A stretch of 64,000 nt of DNA from CAIQQQ01 sp040399685 (lineage in GTDB: Bacteria; Pseudomonadota; Alphaproteobacteria; Acetobacterales; Acetobacteraceae), in NCBI GenBank assembly GCA_040399685.1, contig JBBART010000024.1, forward strand, positions 1 through 64,000, read 5' to 3'. Positions 17,687 through 25,955 of this stretch are shown here, piece after piece. Each line of letters begins with the position of its first letter. Positions within the stretch are counted from its first letter, which is position 1. Both the position numbers and the translations under genes were made by a program. Under the pieces are notes generated by a model that saw nothing but the letters and a program-made list of their open reading frames with translations, ran no database searches and was not told where the DNA came from.

Positions 17687-18601
17687 ATGGGCATGAGCGC
17701 ACATCATTCCATCGATCCAGACCTGCTGCGGTCCTTCGCCTTCATTGCCGAGGAGGGCAGTTTCACACGCGCCGCCGAGCGCATCGGCCGCACGCAATCG
17801 GCCGTGTCGATGCAGATGCAGCGGCTGGAACAATTGCTCGGCAAGACGGTGTTGATCCGCGGCAAGGGCGGCGCTGTGGGGCTGACGCCGCACGGCCACT
17901 TCCTGCTGGAACGATCGCGGGAATTGCTGACGTTGAACGATTCGATCTGGAGCAACTTCCAAGCTCCTGAAATTCAAGGGGTTGTCCGCCTCGGCACGCC
18001 CGATGACTACGCCCTGCGCTATCTGCCCGGCATGCTGCGTCGCTTCGCCGACACCCACCCGGCGGTGCAGGTGGACGTGCTGTGCGCCCCGTCGAGCGAA
18101 CTGGTCGAGCGGCTGAAGGAGGGGGATCTCGACCTCACCCTGCTGTCCGAAGGCCATGAGCCACGCCGGTGGCCTGCCACCGAATTGTGGCGGGGGCCGC
18201 TGCGCTGGATCACCAGCGACCGCTATGCCCAGCACCGGATGAACCCCATCCCTTTGGCCATCGCACATCAGGATTGCTCCTGGCGCTCAGCGGCGGTCGG
18301 CTCACTGGAGCGGGCAGGGATTGCTTATCGTGTGGCCTATACCTCGGCCACGCAGGTGGGCACCCATGCGCCGGTGATGGCGGGGCTGGCCGTGACGGTA
18401 TCGACCATCGCCTGGCTGCCAGAAGGGCTGCGCCCCGTGCGCCCCGATGAAGGGCTGCCGGCTTTGCCGGATTTCGGGATTTTGCTGCTCAAGGGGCGAA
18501 CCACCCACCAGCCGGTCACGGACCGCCTGGCAACGCACATCACCGATACCTTCGCCCAGGAAATGGGCCGACAGGACAGGACGCAGATGGTGATGTGGTG
18601 A
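17687..18601 (+). CDS. LysR family transcriptional regulator
   Basis: 304 residues from the ATG at 17687 (MGMSAHHSIDPDLLRSF); 17693 is an alternative. The N-terminal winged helix-turn-helix has SFTRAAERIGRTQSAVSMQMQRLEQ (cited in part: AAERIGRTQSAVS). The effector-binding domain begins ~residue 95. The ligand is not readable. Divergent orientation to the DUF1127 gene is the classic LysR arrangement. Its stop is followed by an imperfect hairpin and T-run shared with the convergent LysR gene. Confidence 0.9.
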   Translation: MGMSAHHSIDPDLLRSFAFIAEEGSFTRAAERIGRTQSAVSMQMQRLEQLLGKTVLIRGKGGAVGLTPHGHFLLERSRELLTLNDSIWSNFQAPEIQGVVRLGTPDDYALRYLPGMLRRFADTHPAVQVDVLCAPSSELVERLKEGDLDLTLLSEGHEPRRWPATELWRGPLRWITSDRYAQHRMNPIPLAIAHQDCSWRSAAVGSLERAGIAYRVAYTSATQVGTHAPVMAGLAVTVSTIAWLPEGLRPVRPDEGLPALPDFGILLLKGRTTHQPVTDRLATHITDTFAQEMGRQDRTQMVMW

Positions 18602-18602
18602 A

Positions 18603-18650
18603 TGTCGTACGTGCGCCGCAAGGCGCGCACGCACGACAGAACTCGTTTTT
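18603..18650 (+). terminator. Hairpin terminator between two convergent LysR genes
   Basis: Imperfect arms 18603-18617 and 18622-18638 with a 2-base bulge surround a GCAA loop, followed by GAACTCGTTTTT. The T-run overlaps the stop codon of the minus-strand LysR gene. Confidence 0.6.
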
Positions 18651-19530
18651 AGCGCTGGGCCAAACGGGCCAGCAGGAAGTCCCGGAACACGGCCACGCGC
18701 TTGCTGTTCCGCAATTCTTCCGGATAGACGAAATACACATCCACCTTCGGCGCCTTGAGGTCCGGCAGCACGCGCACCATCCCAGTGGCTTCGTTGGCCA
18801 TGTATTCCGGCAAGGCGGCAATGCCCAGGCCGGAGCGCACGGCCTCGGTCATCGCTTGCAGGCTGTTCACTTCCAGCAACGGCTTGCGCGGGCTGCCAGG
18901 ACGGCGGCCGGCTTCGGCCAGCCAGTCCACATCCGGCACCGGCGGACGGTAGCCGCCGAACAGGATGATCTTGTGCTGGTCCAGATCCTCGGCCCGCTGC
19001 GGCGTGCCATGCTTCTTCAGATACTCGGGCGAGGCCATCACATGCCAGTCGATGGCCAGCAGATGGCGCTGCACCAGATCGGGCTGCTTGGGCGGATGCA
19101 TGCGGATGGCGACATCAGCTTCGCGCATGGCGAGGTCGAGATCGGCGTCATCCAGCAGCAGCGTCATGGACACTTCTGGATAGGCTTCCAGGAACGCCTG
19201 CAAACGCGGCGCCAGCCACGAAGCGCCGAAGCCCACGGTGGTGGTCACTTTCAGGCGACCGGCCGGCTTTTCCTTGCTCTCGGTCAGCAACGCCTCGGTC
19301 ATCGCCAGCTTTGCGAACACTTCGCGCACGGTACGATTCAGGCTTTCGCCCTGCTCGGTGAGAATCAGTCCACGCGCATGGCGGTGGAACAACGGCACCT
19401 GGAGGGCTTCCTCCAGCGCCGAGATCTGGCGTGACACCGCCGACTGACTCAAATTCAGTGTGTCACCGGCATGCGTAAAGCTGCCGGCCTCGGCGACCGC
19501 ATGAAATACCCGCAGCTTGTCCCAATCCAT
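18649..19530 (-). CDS. LysR family transcriptional regulator
   Basis: 293 residues beginning MDWDKLRVFHAVAEAGSFTH, a standard LysR start; the frame open to 19695 runs past the trxB stop and is rejected. The helix-turn-helix reads LNLSQSAVSRQISALEE. The C-terminal domain resembles regulators that sense small anionic ligands, but no ligand can be assigned. It lies 59 bp downstream of trxB on the same strand and may be co-transcribed with it. The pairing with trxB recurs in alphaproteobacteria, to my recollection. Confidence 0.9.
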   Translation of the reverse strand: MDWDKLRVFHAVAEAGSFTHAGDTLNLSQSAVSRQISALEEALQVPLFHRHARGLILTEQGESLNRTVREVFAKLAMTEALLTESKEKPAGRLKVTTTVGFGASWLAPRLQAFLEAYPEVSMTLLLDDADLDLAMREADVAIRMHPPKQPDLVQRHLLAIDWHVMASPEYLKKHGTPQRAEDLDQHKIILFGGYRPPVPDVDWLAEAGRRPGSPRKPLLEVNSLQAMTEAVRSGLGIAALPEYMANEATGMVRVLPDLKAPKVDVYFVYPEELRNSKRVAVFRDFLLARLAQR

Positions 19531-19589
19531 GTCCGGCAATCCCTTCTGACCACGGCCCGCGTCCGAGCCGGCTCTACCTGCGCGAAAAT

Positions 19590-20555
19590 TCACTCTGCGG
19601 CGAGGGCCGAATCGAAGGAATGTTCCGCAATCCATTTTTCGGCTTCCAGCGCCGCCATGCAACCTGTTCCAGCTGCCGTGACCGCCTGTCGCCACACTTT
19701 ATCCTGCACATCGCCGGCAGCGAACACGCCGGCCACCGATGTGCGGGTTGTGCCAGCGGTTGTAGACACATAACCGTCGCTGTCCAGTTCAACATGGCCC
19801 TGGAAGATCGCGGTGGTCGGTGTGTGGCCGATGGCGATGAACACGCCTTGCAACGGCACGTGGCTGACCTCGCCGGTCAGCGTGTTGCGAATCCGGATGC
19901 CGTCCACCGATGGGCCTGAATTATTCGTGATCTCTTCGACCGCGCTGTTCCAGATGACACGCACCTTCGGATGCGCCATCAGCCGTTGCTGCAGGATTTT
20001 TTCCGCCCGCAGCGTGTCGCGCCGATGGACCAGCGTGACGCTGGCGGCGTGATGGGTGAGGTAGAGCGCCTCTTCCACCGCCGTGTTGCCGCCGCCGATC
20101 ACAGCCACATCCTTGCCGCGGAAGAAAAAGCCGTCGCAGGTGGCGCAGGCCGACACGCCGGAGCCTTGCAGGCGGCCTTCGGATTCCAGCCCCAGCCAGC
20201 GGGCCTGGGCGCCAGTCGCGATGATGACGCTGTGCGCAAGATAGATGTCGCCTGAATCGCCGACAGCCCGGAACGGCTTGGCCGAAAAATCCACAGAAAC
20301 AATAATATCGTTGATAATTTTGGTGCCCACATGCTCGGCCTGCGCCTGCATCTGGTCCATCAGCCACGGCCCTTGCACAGCGGTGGCGAAGCCCGGGTAG
20401 TTCTCCACCTCAGTGGTAATCATCAATTGTCCGCCAGGTTGCAGCCCCGCCACCAGCATGGGCGACAGATTGGCGCGGGCCGCATAGATGGCAGCGGTAT
20501 AGCCCGCCGGGCCTGCGCCGATGATCAGAACGGGGGCGGTGTGGGTGACGGTCAT
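19590..20555 (-). CDS. trxB: Thioredoxin-disulfide reductase
   Basis: 321 residues. It transfers electrons from NADPH through FAD to thioredoxin in the cytosol. Key parts are the FAD motif IIGAGPAGYTAAIYAAR, the redox-active ACATCDG, the NADPH motif IGGGNTAVEEALYL, HRRD in the NADPH phosphate pocket, and GVFAAGDVQD. Length is normal. It is divergent from the Lrp/AsnC gene over 194 bp, with a promoter candidate at 20584-20613. Confidence 0.95.
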   Translation of the reverse strand: MTVTHTAPVLIIGAGPAGYTAAIYAARANLSPMLVAGLQPGGQLMITTEVENYPGFATAVQGPWLMDQMQAQAEHVGTKIINDIIVSVDFSAKPFRAVGDSGDIYLAHSVIIATGAQARWLGLESEGRLQGSGVSACATCDGFFFRGKDVAVIGGGNTAVEEALYLTHHAASVTLVHRRDTLRAEKILQQRLMAHPKVRVIWNSAVEEITNNSGPSVDGIRIRNTLTGEVSHVPLQGVFIAIGHTPTTAIFQGHVELDSDGYVSTTAGTTRTSVAGVFAAGDVQDKVWRQAVTAAGTGCMAALEAEKWIAEHSFDSALAAE

Positions 20556-20583
20556 GGCGGGGCATCCAGGGTGTTGACCGGCC

Positions 20584-20613
20584 AGAATATTGGACGGAGA
20601 CGGCGACGAACAA
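20584..20613 (-). promoter_or_regulatory. Candidate trxB promoter
   Basis: On the minus strand TTGTTC (20613-20608) and TATTCT (20589-20584) are separated by 18 bases, 29 bases before the trxB start. The match is moderate. Confidence 0.4.
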
Positions 20614-20634
20614 GCGTGGAGATCAGATCAGGCC

Positions 20635-20676
20635 TTGCAGTGGCGCGTATGTGGAATAATATTTCGTAAGATACGC
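20635..20676 (+). promoter_or_regulatory. Candidate promoter and operator of the Lrp/AsnC gene
   Basis: TTGCAG (20635-20640), a 16-base spacer and TAATAT (20657-20662) form a plausible promoter. An inverted repeat GCGTAT (20645-20650)/ATACGC (20671-20676) brackets the -10 region in an AT-rich patch, the kind of site an Lrp/AsnC protein uses for autoregulation. Confidence 0.4.
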
Positions 20677-20749
20677 AAACTTAGCAACACGCCCGAAATC
20701 ACCGCAACATCGCGGATCACACGGGCGACAGGGGTAGACGACCCGCCGC

Positions 20750-21229
20750 ATGAAAACCATCCCCGACGAGCCTGCTTTGCTCGATTCCATCGATCGCCGC
20801 ATCCTGGCCGAGCTTCAGGATGACGGACGCATGACCAATGTGGAACTGGCGAGGCGTGCCGGAATCTCCGCCCCTCCGTGCCTGCGCCGTGTGCGCCGGC
20901 TGGAGGAGGCCGGCATCATCCGCGGCTATCACGCCGACAGCGACCCGCAGAAACTCGGTTGGGAAATTGTCTTCTTCGCCATCGTGGGCCTGGAAAGCCA
21001 AAAGGCCGAGGTGCTGGCGGCGTTCGAGAAGATGGCAGCCGGTTGGCCCGAGGTGCGCGAGTGCCACATGATCCGCGGCGGCGGCGATTTCCTGCTGCGC
21101 CTGGTGGCGCGCGACACCGCGCATGAAAACCAACTCACGCAATTGTTGACCGGCGCCGTGCATGTCAGCCGGGTGCAGACCCTGCAAACCATTCGCACCA
21201 GCCGAAATCTGGCGGGCGTGCCGCTCTGA
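20750..21229 (+). CDS. Lrp/AsnC family transcriptional regulator
   Basis: 159 residues. An N-terminal helix-turn-helix (ILAELQDDGRMTNVELARR) is followed by a RAM/ligand-binding domain with VLAAFEKM, ECHMIRGGGDFLLRLVAR and SRVQTLQTI. Such proteins form octamers that sense amino acids and control their metabolism. The stop codon appears shared with the next gene. Target genes are unknown; the downstream PLP dehydratase is a possible one. Confidence 0.92.
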   Translation: MKTIPDEPALLDSIDRRILAELQDDGRMTNVELARRAGISAPPCLRRVRRLEEAGIIRGYHADSDPQKLGWEIVFFAIVGLESQKAEVLAAFEKMAAGWPEVRECHMIRGGGDFLLRLVARDTAHENQLTQLLTGAVHVSRVQTLQTIRTSRNLAGVPL

Positions 21230-22674
21230 CTGGATGGGCGTGGGCGGCACTGGCCACCCTGACCGCGATCCGGCTGATTGTCGCTGCGGTGGCGCCGATG
21301 GCGCCGGATGAGGCCTATTACTGGGTCTGGTCGCACGCATTGGCGCCTGGTTATCTCGATCACCCGCCGATGGTGGCGTTGTGGATCCGCGCCGGCACGA
21401 TGCTGGCGGGCGAAGGCAACCTTGGTGTGCGCCTGCTGGCGCCGATCGCGGCCGCATGCGGCTCGGTTCTGCTGGTGCAGGCCACGACCGATCTTGTGCC
21501 GGGGCGCGGAAGGGGCGTCTGGGCGGCGGTGCTGCTGAATGCCACACTGCTGTTCGCCGTCGGCGCCACGACGATGACGCCCGATACCCCGCTGCTGCTG
21601 TTCTGGACCATGACGCTGTGGGCGCTGGCCCGCCTGCACGCCACCGGGCGCGGCGTGTGGTGGCTGGTCGCCGGTTTGGCGGCGGGGCTGGCGCTGGACA
21701 GCAAATACACGGCGGTGCTGCTCGCCCCCGCCATCCTGCTGTGGCTGGTCGCGTCACCGCAGATGCGCCCCTGGTTGCGCAAACCGCATCCATGGGCGGC
21801 GGCCCTGCTGGCGGCCTTGGTGTTCAGCCCTGTGCTGGCCTGGAATGCGGCCCATGGCTGGGCGAGTTTTGCCAAGCAGGGCGCGCGCGCTGGCGATTGG
21901 AATCCGGCGCGGTCGTTGCAGTTCATCGGCGAGCTTCTGGGCGGCCAGTTGGGCCTTGCAACGCCGCTGGTTGCGGTGATCGCCGGGGCCGCATTGGTGC
22001 TGGCGGTGCGACGCGCCTGTGCGGGTGATTCGCCGTGGGTGCTGTTGGCCGCCGTCACGGCCCTGCCGGCGGCCGTGTTCGTGCAACATGCGCTGGGCGA
22101 CCGGGTGCAGGCGAACTGGCCGGCCATTCTCTATCCTGGCCTCGCCATCGCCGCCACCGGCCTGGGTTCGCGCTGGCAGCGCCTGTTCACACCCGCCCTC
22201 GCTTTGGGATTCGGCCTGACCGCGATCGTCTGGGTTCAGGCGATCCTGTCGCCGGTGGCGCTGCCCATGCGGCTCGATCCCACTTTGCTGCGCCTCGGTG
22301 GCTGGCAGACCCTGGCCGACGAGATCGACAGCGTGGCCCGCCAACAAGAGGCGCGCTACATCGCCGTGGACAACTACGGCCAGGCGGCGCTGCTCGCTCG
22401 CCTTTTGCCGCAAGGTGACACCGTGCTGGGCGCCGAGGGCCGTTGGTCGCTGTTCGCCCTGCCGGATGCCGGCAGCGTCATCAACGGCCAGCCCGGCCTG
22501 CTGGTGCGCAGCGCAAGGCGTGACGATGTGCCGGACCCGTCGCGCTGGGCTGAAATCACCCGCCTCGCACCCCTGACCCGCGCCCGGGGCGGCATGACGG
22601 CCGAAGGCTTCCGCCTTTACCGTGTGACTGGAAAACCGGGCGACGCCACAATCGTGGTCATGCCACGCCCCTGA
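21226..22674 (+). CDS. GT39/ArnT-like membrane glycosyltransferase
   Basis: 482 residues if a CTG at 21226 is the start; the first ATG/GTG/TTG-type start in frame is a GTG at 21289 (461 residues). The conserved first loop is MAPDEAYYWVWSHALAPGYLDHPPM, whose DE and DHPP are typical of polyprenyl-phosphate-dependent GT-C enzymes. About ten membrane helices follow. The upstream codons encode the expected first helix (WAALATLTAIRLIVAAVAP), and CTGA overlaps the regulator stop like an ATGA. The enzyme likely moves a sugar from undecaprenyl phosphate onto a periplasmic acceptor. Confidence 0.82.
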   Translation: MTGWAWAALATLTAIRLIVAAVAPMAPDEAYYWVWSHALAPGYLDHPPMVALWIRAGTMLAGEGNLGVRLLAPIAAACGSVLLVQATTDLVPGRGRGVWAAVLLNATLLFAVGATTMTPDTPLLLFWTMTLWALARLHATGRGVWWLVAGLAAGLALDSKYTAVLLAPAILLWLVASPQMRPWLRKPHPWAAALLAALVFSPVLAWNAAHGWASFAKQGARAGDWNPARSLQFIGELLGGQLGLATPLVAVIAGAALVLAVRRACAGDSPWVLLAAVTALPAAVFVQHALGDRVQANWPAILYPGLAIAATGLGSRWQRLFTPALALGFGLTAIVWVQAILSPVALPMRLDPTLLRLGGWQTLADEIDSVARQQEARYIAVDNYGQAALLARLLPQGDTVLGAEGRWSLFALPDAGSVINGQPGLLVRSARRDDVPDPSRWAEITRLAPLTRARGGMTAEGFRLYRVTGKPGDATIVVMPRP

Positions 22675-22685
22675 GGAGAATCCCG

Positions 22686-23657
22686 ATGCTGCCGACCCAC
22701 GCAGAAATTGCCGAAGCCGCCGCCCGCATCGCCCCGCATGTGGTGCGCACGCCCATGCTCCGCAGCCCGGCGCTGGACGCTCTGTGCGGCGGCACCATCC
22801 TTCTGAAGGCCGAGCCGCTGCAACGCACCGGCAGCTTCAAGTTTCGCGGCGCCACCAACGCCGTGCTGCAACTCACCGACGACCAGCGCCGCGCCGGTGT
22901 GGTGACGCATTCCTCCGGCAATCACGGCCAGGCGCTCGCCTGTGCCGCCGCCAGCGCCGGCGTGGCCGCAACCATCTTCATGCCCAGCGACGCGCCCGCC
23001 ATCAAGGTGGACAGCACCCGTGGCTGGGGTGCGGCCATTATCCCGTTCAACCGGCTGGTGGACGACCGCGACCAACTGGCCGCCGATTTCGCCGCCCGCA
23101 CCGGCGCGACGCTGATCCCGCCATTCGAACACCCGCATGTCATCGCAGGCCAGGGCAGCGTGGCACTGGAACTTATGCAGGACGCCCAGGCACTTGGCCT
23201 TGCGATGGACAGTCTGCTGGTCTGCACCGGTGGCGGCGGCCTGATCGCCGGCTGCGCTCTGGCGGCCGAGGGCGCTTCGCCCGGCACGCGGGTTCACCCA
23301 GTGGAACCAGCGGGTTGGGACGACACCGCCCGTTCGCTCGCCGCCGGCACCAGGCTGGCCAACGCGCCGGGTGGTTCGTTGCTGTGCGACGCGCTGCTCT
23401 CCAAGATGCCCGGGGCGATGACGTTCGCCATCAACCAGCCCCGGCTGGGCGCGGGCCTCGTGGTGACGGACGCGGAAGTGATGGCCGCCATCGCCTTCGC
23501 CTTCCTGCGCCTGAAACTGGTGGTGGAACCGGGCGGCGCCGTGTGCCTCGCTGCCTTGCTGGCCGGCAAATTCGATGCACGCGGCAAGGTGGTCGGCGCC
23601 GTGCTCAGCGGCGGCAACGTGGACCCGACAATCTTCGCCCGCGCCTTGGCCGCCTAA
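22686..23657 (+). CDS. PLP-dependent threonine/serine dehydratase family protein
   Basis: 323 residues of fold-type II. The PLP lysine lies in GSFKFRGA (residue ~53). The SSGNHGQALA loop binds the substrate carboxylate and TGGGGLIAG binds the cofactor phosphate. It should deaminate L-Thr or L-Ser, or racemise serine. There is no regulatory ACT domain, so it is a catabolic or racemase-like form, not full-length IlvA. It starts 11 bp after the GT39 gene. Confidence 0.88.
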   Translation: MLPTHAEIAEAAARIAPHVVRTPMLRSPALDALCGGTILLKAEPLQRTGSFKFRGATNAVLQLTDDQRRAGVVTHSSGNHGQALACAAASAGVAATIFMPSDAPAIKVDSTRGWGAAIIPFNRLVDDRDQLAADFAARTGATLIPPFEHPHVIAGQGSVALELMQDAQALGLAMDSLLVCTGGGGLIAGCALAAEGASPGTRVHPVEPAGWDDTARSLAAGTRLANAPGGSLLCDALLSKMPGAMTFAINQPRLGAGLVVTDAEVMAAIAFAFLRLKLVVEPGGAVCLAALLAGKFDARGKVVGAVLSGGNVDPTIFARALAA

Positions 23658-23876
23658 TCCGTGCCCTCCCGCCTCCGTAAGGGGTGGTGATATCCGATCG
23701 AGGCGGGCTGATGGCCGTTTGTCCATGCGGCCGGTGCTGTCGTTAACCTGATTTCAACCTCGGCACTGTCATGTAGGCGCACCGTTGATTTTTTTGCCCC
23801 GGCGCCCTGCCGGCGCGATCGCGGAACGACAGGCGCACAGCACGATGACGAGCCATATCCGCAAGGCTGTTTTGGC

Positions 23877-24992
23877 ATGAGCGGCAAGATGGCCGGCAAA
23901 CGGCCGATCATCATCAAACGCGAGGAAGTGGTTGAGGGTGGCCACCACGGTGGCGCCTGGAAAGTCGCCTACGCGGATTTCGTGACCGCGATGATGGCGT
24001 TCTTCCTGTTGATGTGGCTGCTGAATGCCACCACGGACGAACAGCGACGTGGCCTGGCCGATTATTTCTCGCCGATGAACCCGATCGCCCGCGGGGCGTC
24101 TGGCAGCGGCCTGCCGTTCGGCGGCAAAACCCATTTCGAAACAGGGGAGTTGGTGTCCGATCGCGGCACAATGTCGGTCGTCGTCGGCCGTGCCAACGAG
24201 CAGACTGTCTCGGATGATCCGGTCACCCAGGTCTCGCTGCCGCACGTGCTGAACGCGCCGGCGGACGATGAGCCGAGTGAGACCGCTGGAGGGCGCCTGG
24301 GCGATAAGTCCGGCACCGGGGCGGACGGCAAGAAGGCTGCGGGGGCTGCTGAAAGGGCGTTGGAGCAGCCAAATCCGGTTGCCCGCATTTCGCCGGATGC
24401 GCGGGTGCTGGCGATGGTTGGCACCAAAACCCCTGCCGCCACCGCCTTGACCGCCCAGGCTGCGGTTGACGACGCGGCGTTGAGGGCGGACCAGGACCGG
24501 CGTGAGCGCGCAGCATTCGAACAGGCCGCCGAGCAGATCCGCGAGGCCGTTCGCGGCGACAAGATACTGGAGGAGATTTCTCGTCAGATCTCCATCGACC
24601 AGACACCGGAAGGCTTGCGCATCCAGTTGCTGGACGAGGACCGCCGGCCGATGTTCGCGCTTGGATCCACGGCGATGACCGACCGGGCGCGCCTGCTGCT
24701 CCAAAAGATGGCGCCGGTGCTGGTCAAGCTCAGTGAACCCATCGCCATCGCCGGGCACACGGACGCAGCGCCGTTTCGCAGCGGCGACAAGGGCAATTGG
24801 GAGTTATCCAGCGAACGCGCCAACGTCACGCGGCGCATCCTGATCGATGCCGGCCTGCAGGAGGGGCGCATTCGCAGCGTGACCGGCAATGCCGATCGAG
24901 ACCTGCTGTTGCCGGCCGACCCGCTGGCGGCGGCCAATCGTCGCATCGCCATCCTTGTGCTGCGGACCGCCAAGGCGGGGCCCGCCCGATGA
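23877..24992 (+). CDS. motB: Flagellar motor stator protein MotB
   Basis: 371 residues. The cytoplasmic start with HHGGAWKVAYADFVTAMMAFFLLMWLL (part: AYADFVTAMMAFFLL) contains the proton-binding Asp of the single membrane helix. A plug and long linker lead to an OmpA-like peptidoglycan-binding domain at ~residues 245-365 (AIAGHTDAAPF, LSSERANVTRRIL, NRRIAILVL). It anchors the stator. It precedes motA with an ATGA overlap, the reverse of the usual order. No other flagellar genes lie in the window. Confidence 0.93.
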   Translation: MSGKMAGKRPIIIKREEVVEGGHHGGAWKVAYADFVTAMMAFFLLMWLLNATTDEQRRGLADYFSPMNPIARGASGSGLPFGGKTHFETGELVSDRGTMSVVVGRANEQTVSDDPVTQVSLPHVLNAPADDEPSETAGGRLGDKSGTGADGKKAAGAAERALEQPNPVARISPDARVLAMVGTKTPAATALTAQAAVDDAALRADQDRRERAAFEQAAEQIREAVRGDKILEEISRQISIDQTPEGLRIQLLDEDRRPMFALGSTAMTDRARLLLQKMAPVLVKLSEPIAIAGHTDAAPFRSGDKGNWELSSERANVTRRILIDAGLQEGRIRSVTGNADRDLLLPADPLAAANRRIAILVLRTAKAGPAR

Positions 24993-25852
24993 CCACAATC
25001 GGCGGACTGGTCTTTGTGCTCGCCTGCGTATTCGGCAGCTACATGCTGTCCGGCGGTAGCATGGAGCCGCTGATCGAGGCGATCCCCCACGAGATGCTCA
25101 CGATCGGTGGGGCGGCCATCGGCACCTTCGTGATGTCCAACAGCATCCACGACGTCAAACACACGCTTGGCGGCTTCGGCAAGGTTCTCAAAGGTGCGTC
25201 TTATAAAAAGGCGGACTATGTCGAGCTGTTGAGCCTGCTGTATTATTTCACGCGCTTGGCCAGCACCAAGGGATCGATGGCCCTTGAGCCGCATATCGAA
25301 AAGCCGGCGGAAAGTGCTGCCTTTATGAAGTTTCCGAAGATTCTAAAGAACCATCATGTCAGCGACATGATCTGCGATTACCTGCGCATGGTGGGCATGA
25401 ACGCGGACGACCCCAACCAGATCGAGGATCTGATGGGCCGCGAATTGAAGAAAACCCTGCATGAGGAACTGCACAGCGCCCATGCTATCCAAACGATGGC
25501 GGATGGCCTTCCGGCCTTGGGAATCGTCGCGGCCGTGTTGGGCGTGATCAAGACGATGTCGCACATCAACGAACCGCCGGCCGTGCTGGGGGCGATGATC
25601 GGAGGCGCGCTGGTGGGAACCTTCCTCGGGATTCTGCTGGCGTATGGCATGGCGGCCCCGGTGGCCGCCCGGCTGAAAGGCGTGATTGAGGAAGAAAGCA
25701 AGTTCGTTGAGGTCATTCGCGCTGTCGTTGTGGCGCATCTGCATGGCAACGCGCCGGCGGTGAGCGTGGAGACGGGGCGCAAGATGGCCCCCAACCAGCA
25801 CATGCCCACCTTCGCTGAGTTGGAGCAGGCAACGCAGGCTCTTCAAATATGA
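24989..25852 (+). CDS. motA: Flagellar motor stator protein MotA
   Basis: 287 residues beginning MTTIGGLVFVLACVFGSYML. Four membrane helices and a large cytoplasmic loop (SYKKADYVELLSLLYY...LKKTLHEELHSA) match MotA. ADGLPALGIVAAVLGVIKTM carries the essential proline of helix 3, and GGALVGTFLGILLAYG is helix 4. With MotB it forms the proton-driven stator. The frame open to 24797 is a shadow inside motB. Confidence 0.95.
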   Translation: MTTIGGLVFVLACVFGSYMLSGGSMEPLIEAIPHEMLTIGGAAIGTFVMSNSIHDVKHTLGGFGKVLKGASYKKADYVELLSLLYYFTRLASTKGSMALEPHIEKPAESAAFMKFPKILKNHHVSDMICDYLRMVGMNADDPNQIEDLMGRELKKTLHEELHSAHAIQTMADGLPALGIVAAVLGVIKTMSHINEPPAVLGAMIGGALVGTFLGILLAYGMAAPVAARLKGVIEEESKFVEVIRAVVVAHLHGNAPAVSVETGRKMAPNQHMPTFAELEQATQALQI

Positions 25853-25955
25853 AGGCCTGCGTGAACCAGCTGTTCTGTCTCAATCGCGGTGCGATCACCC
25901 AAAGCAGAATGGTTTACGCAAGGATGTCGCGCTTTTGGCCGTCAGGCGCGTAACG

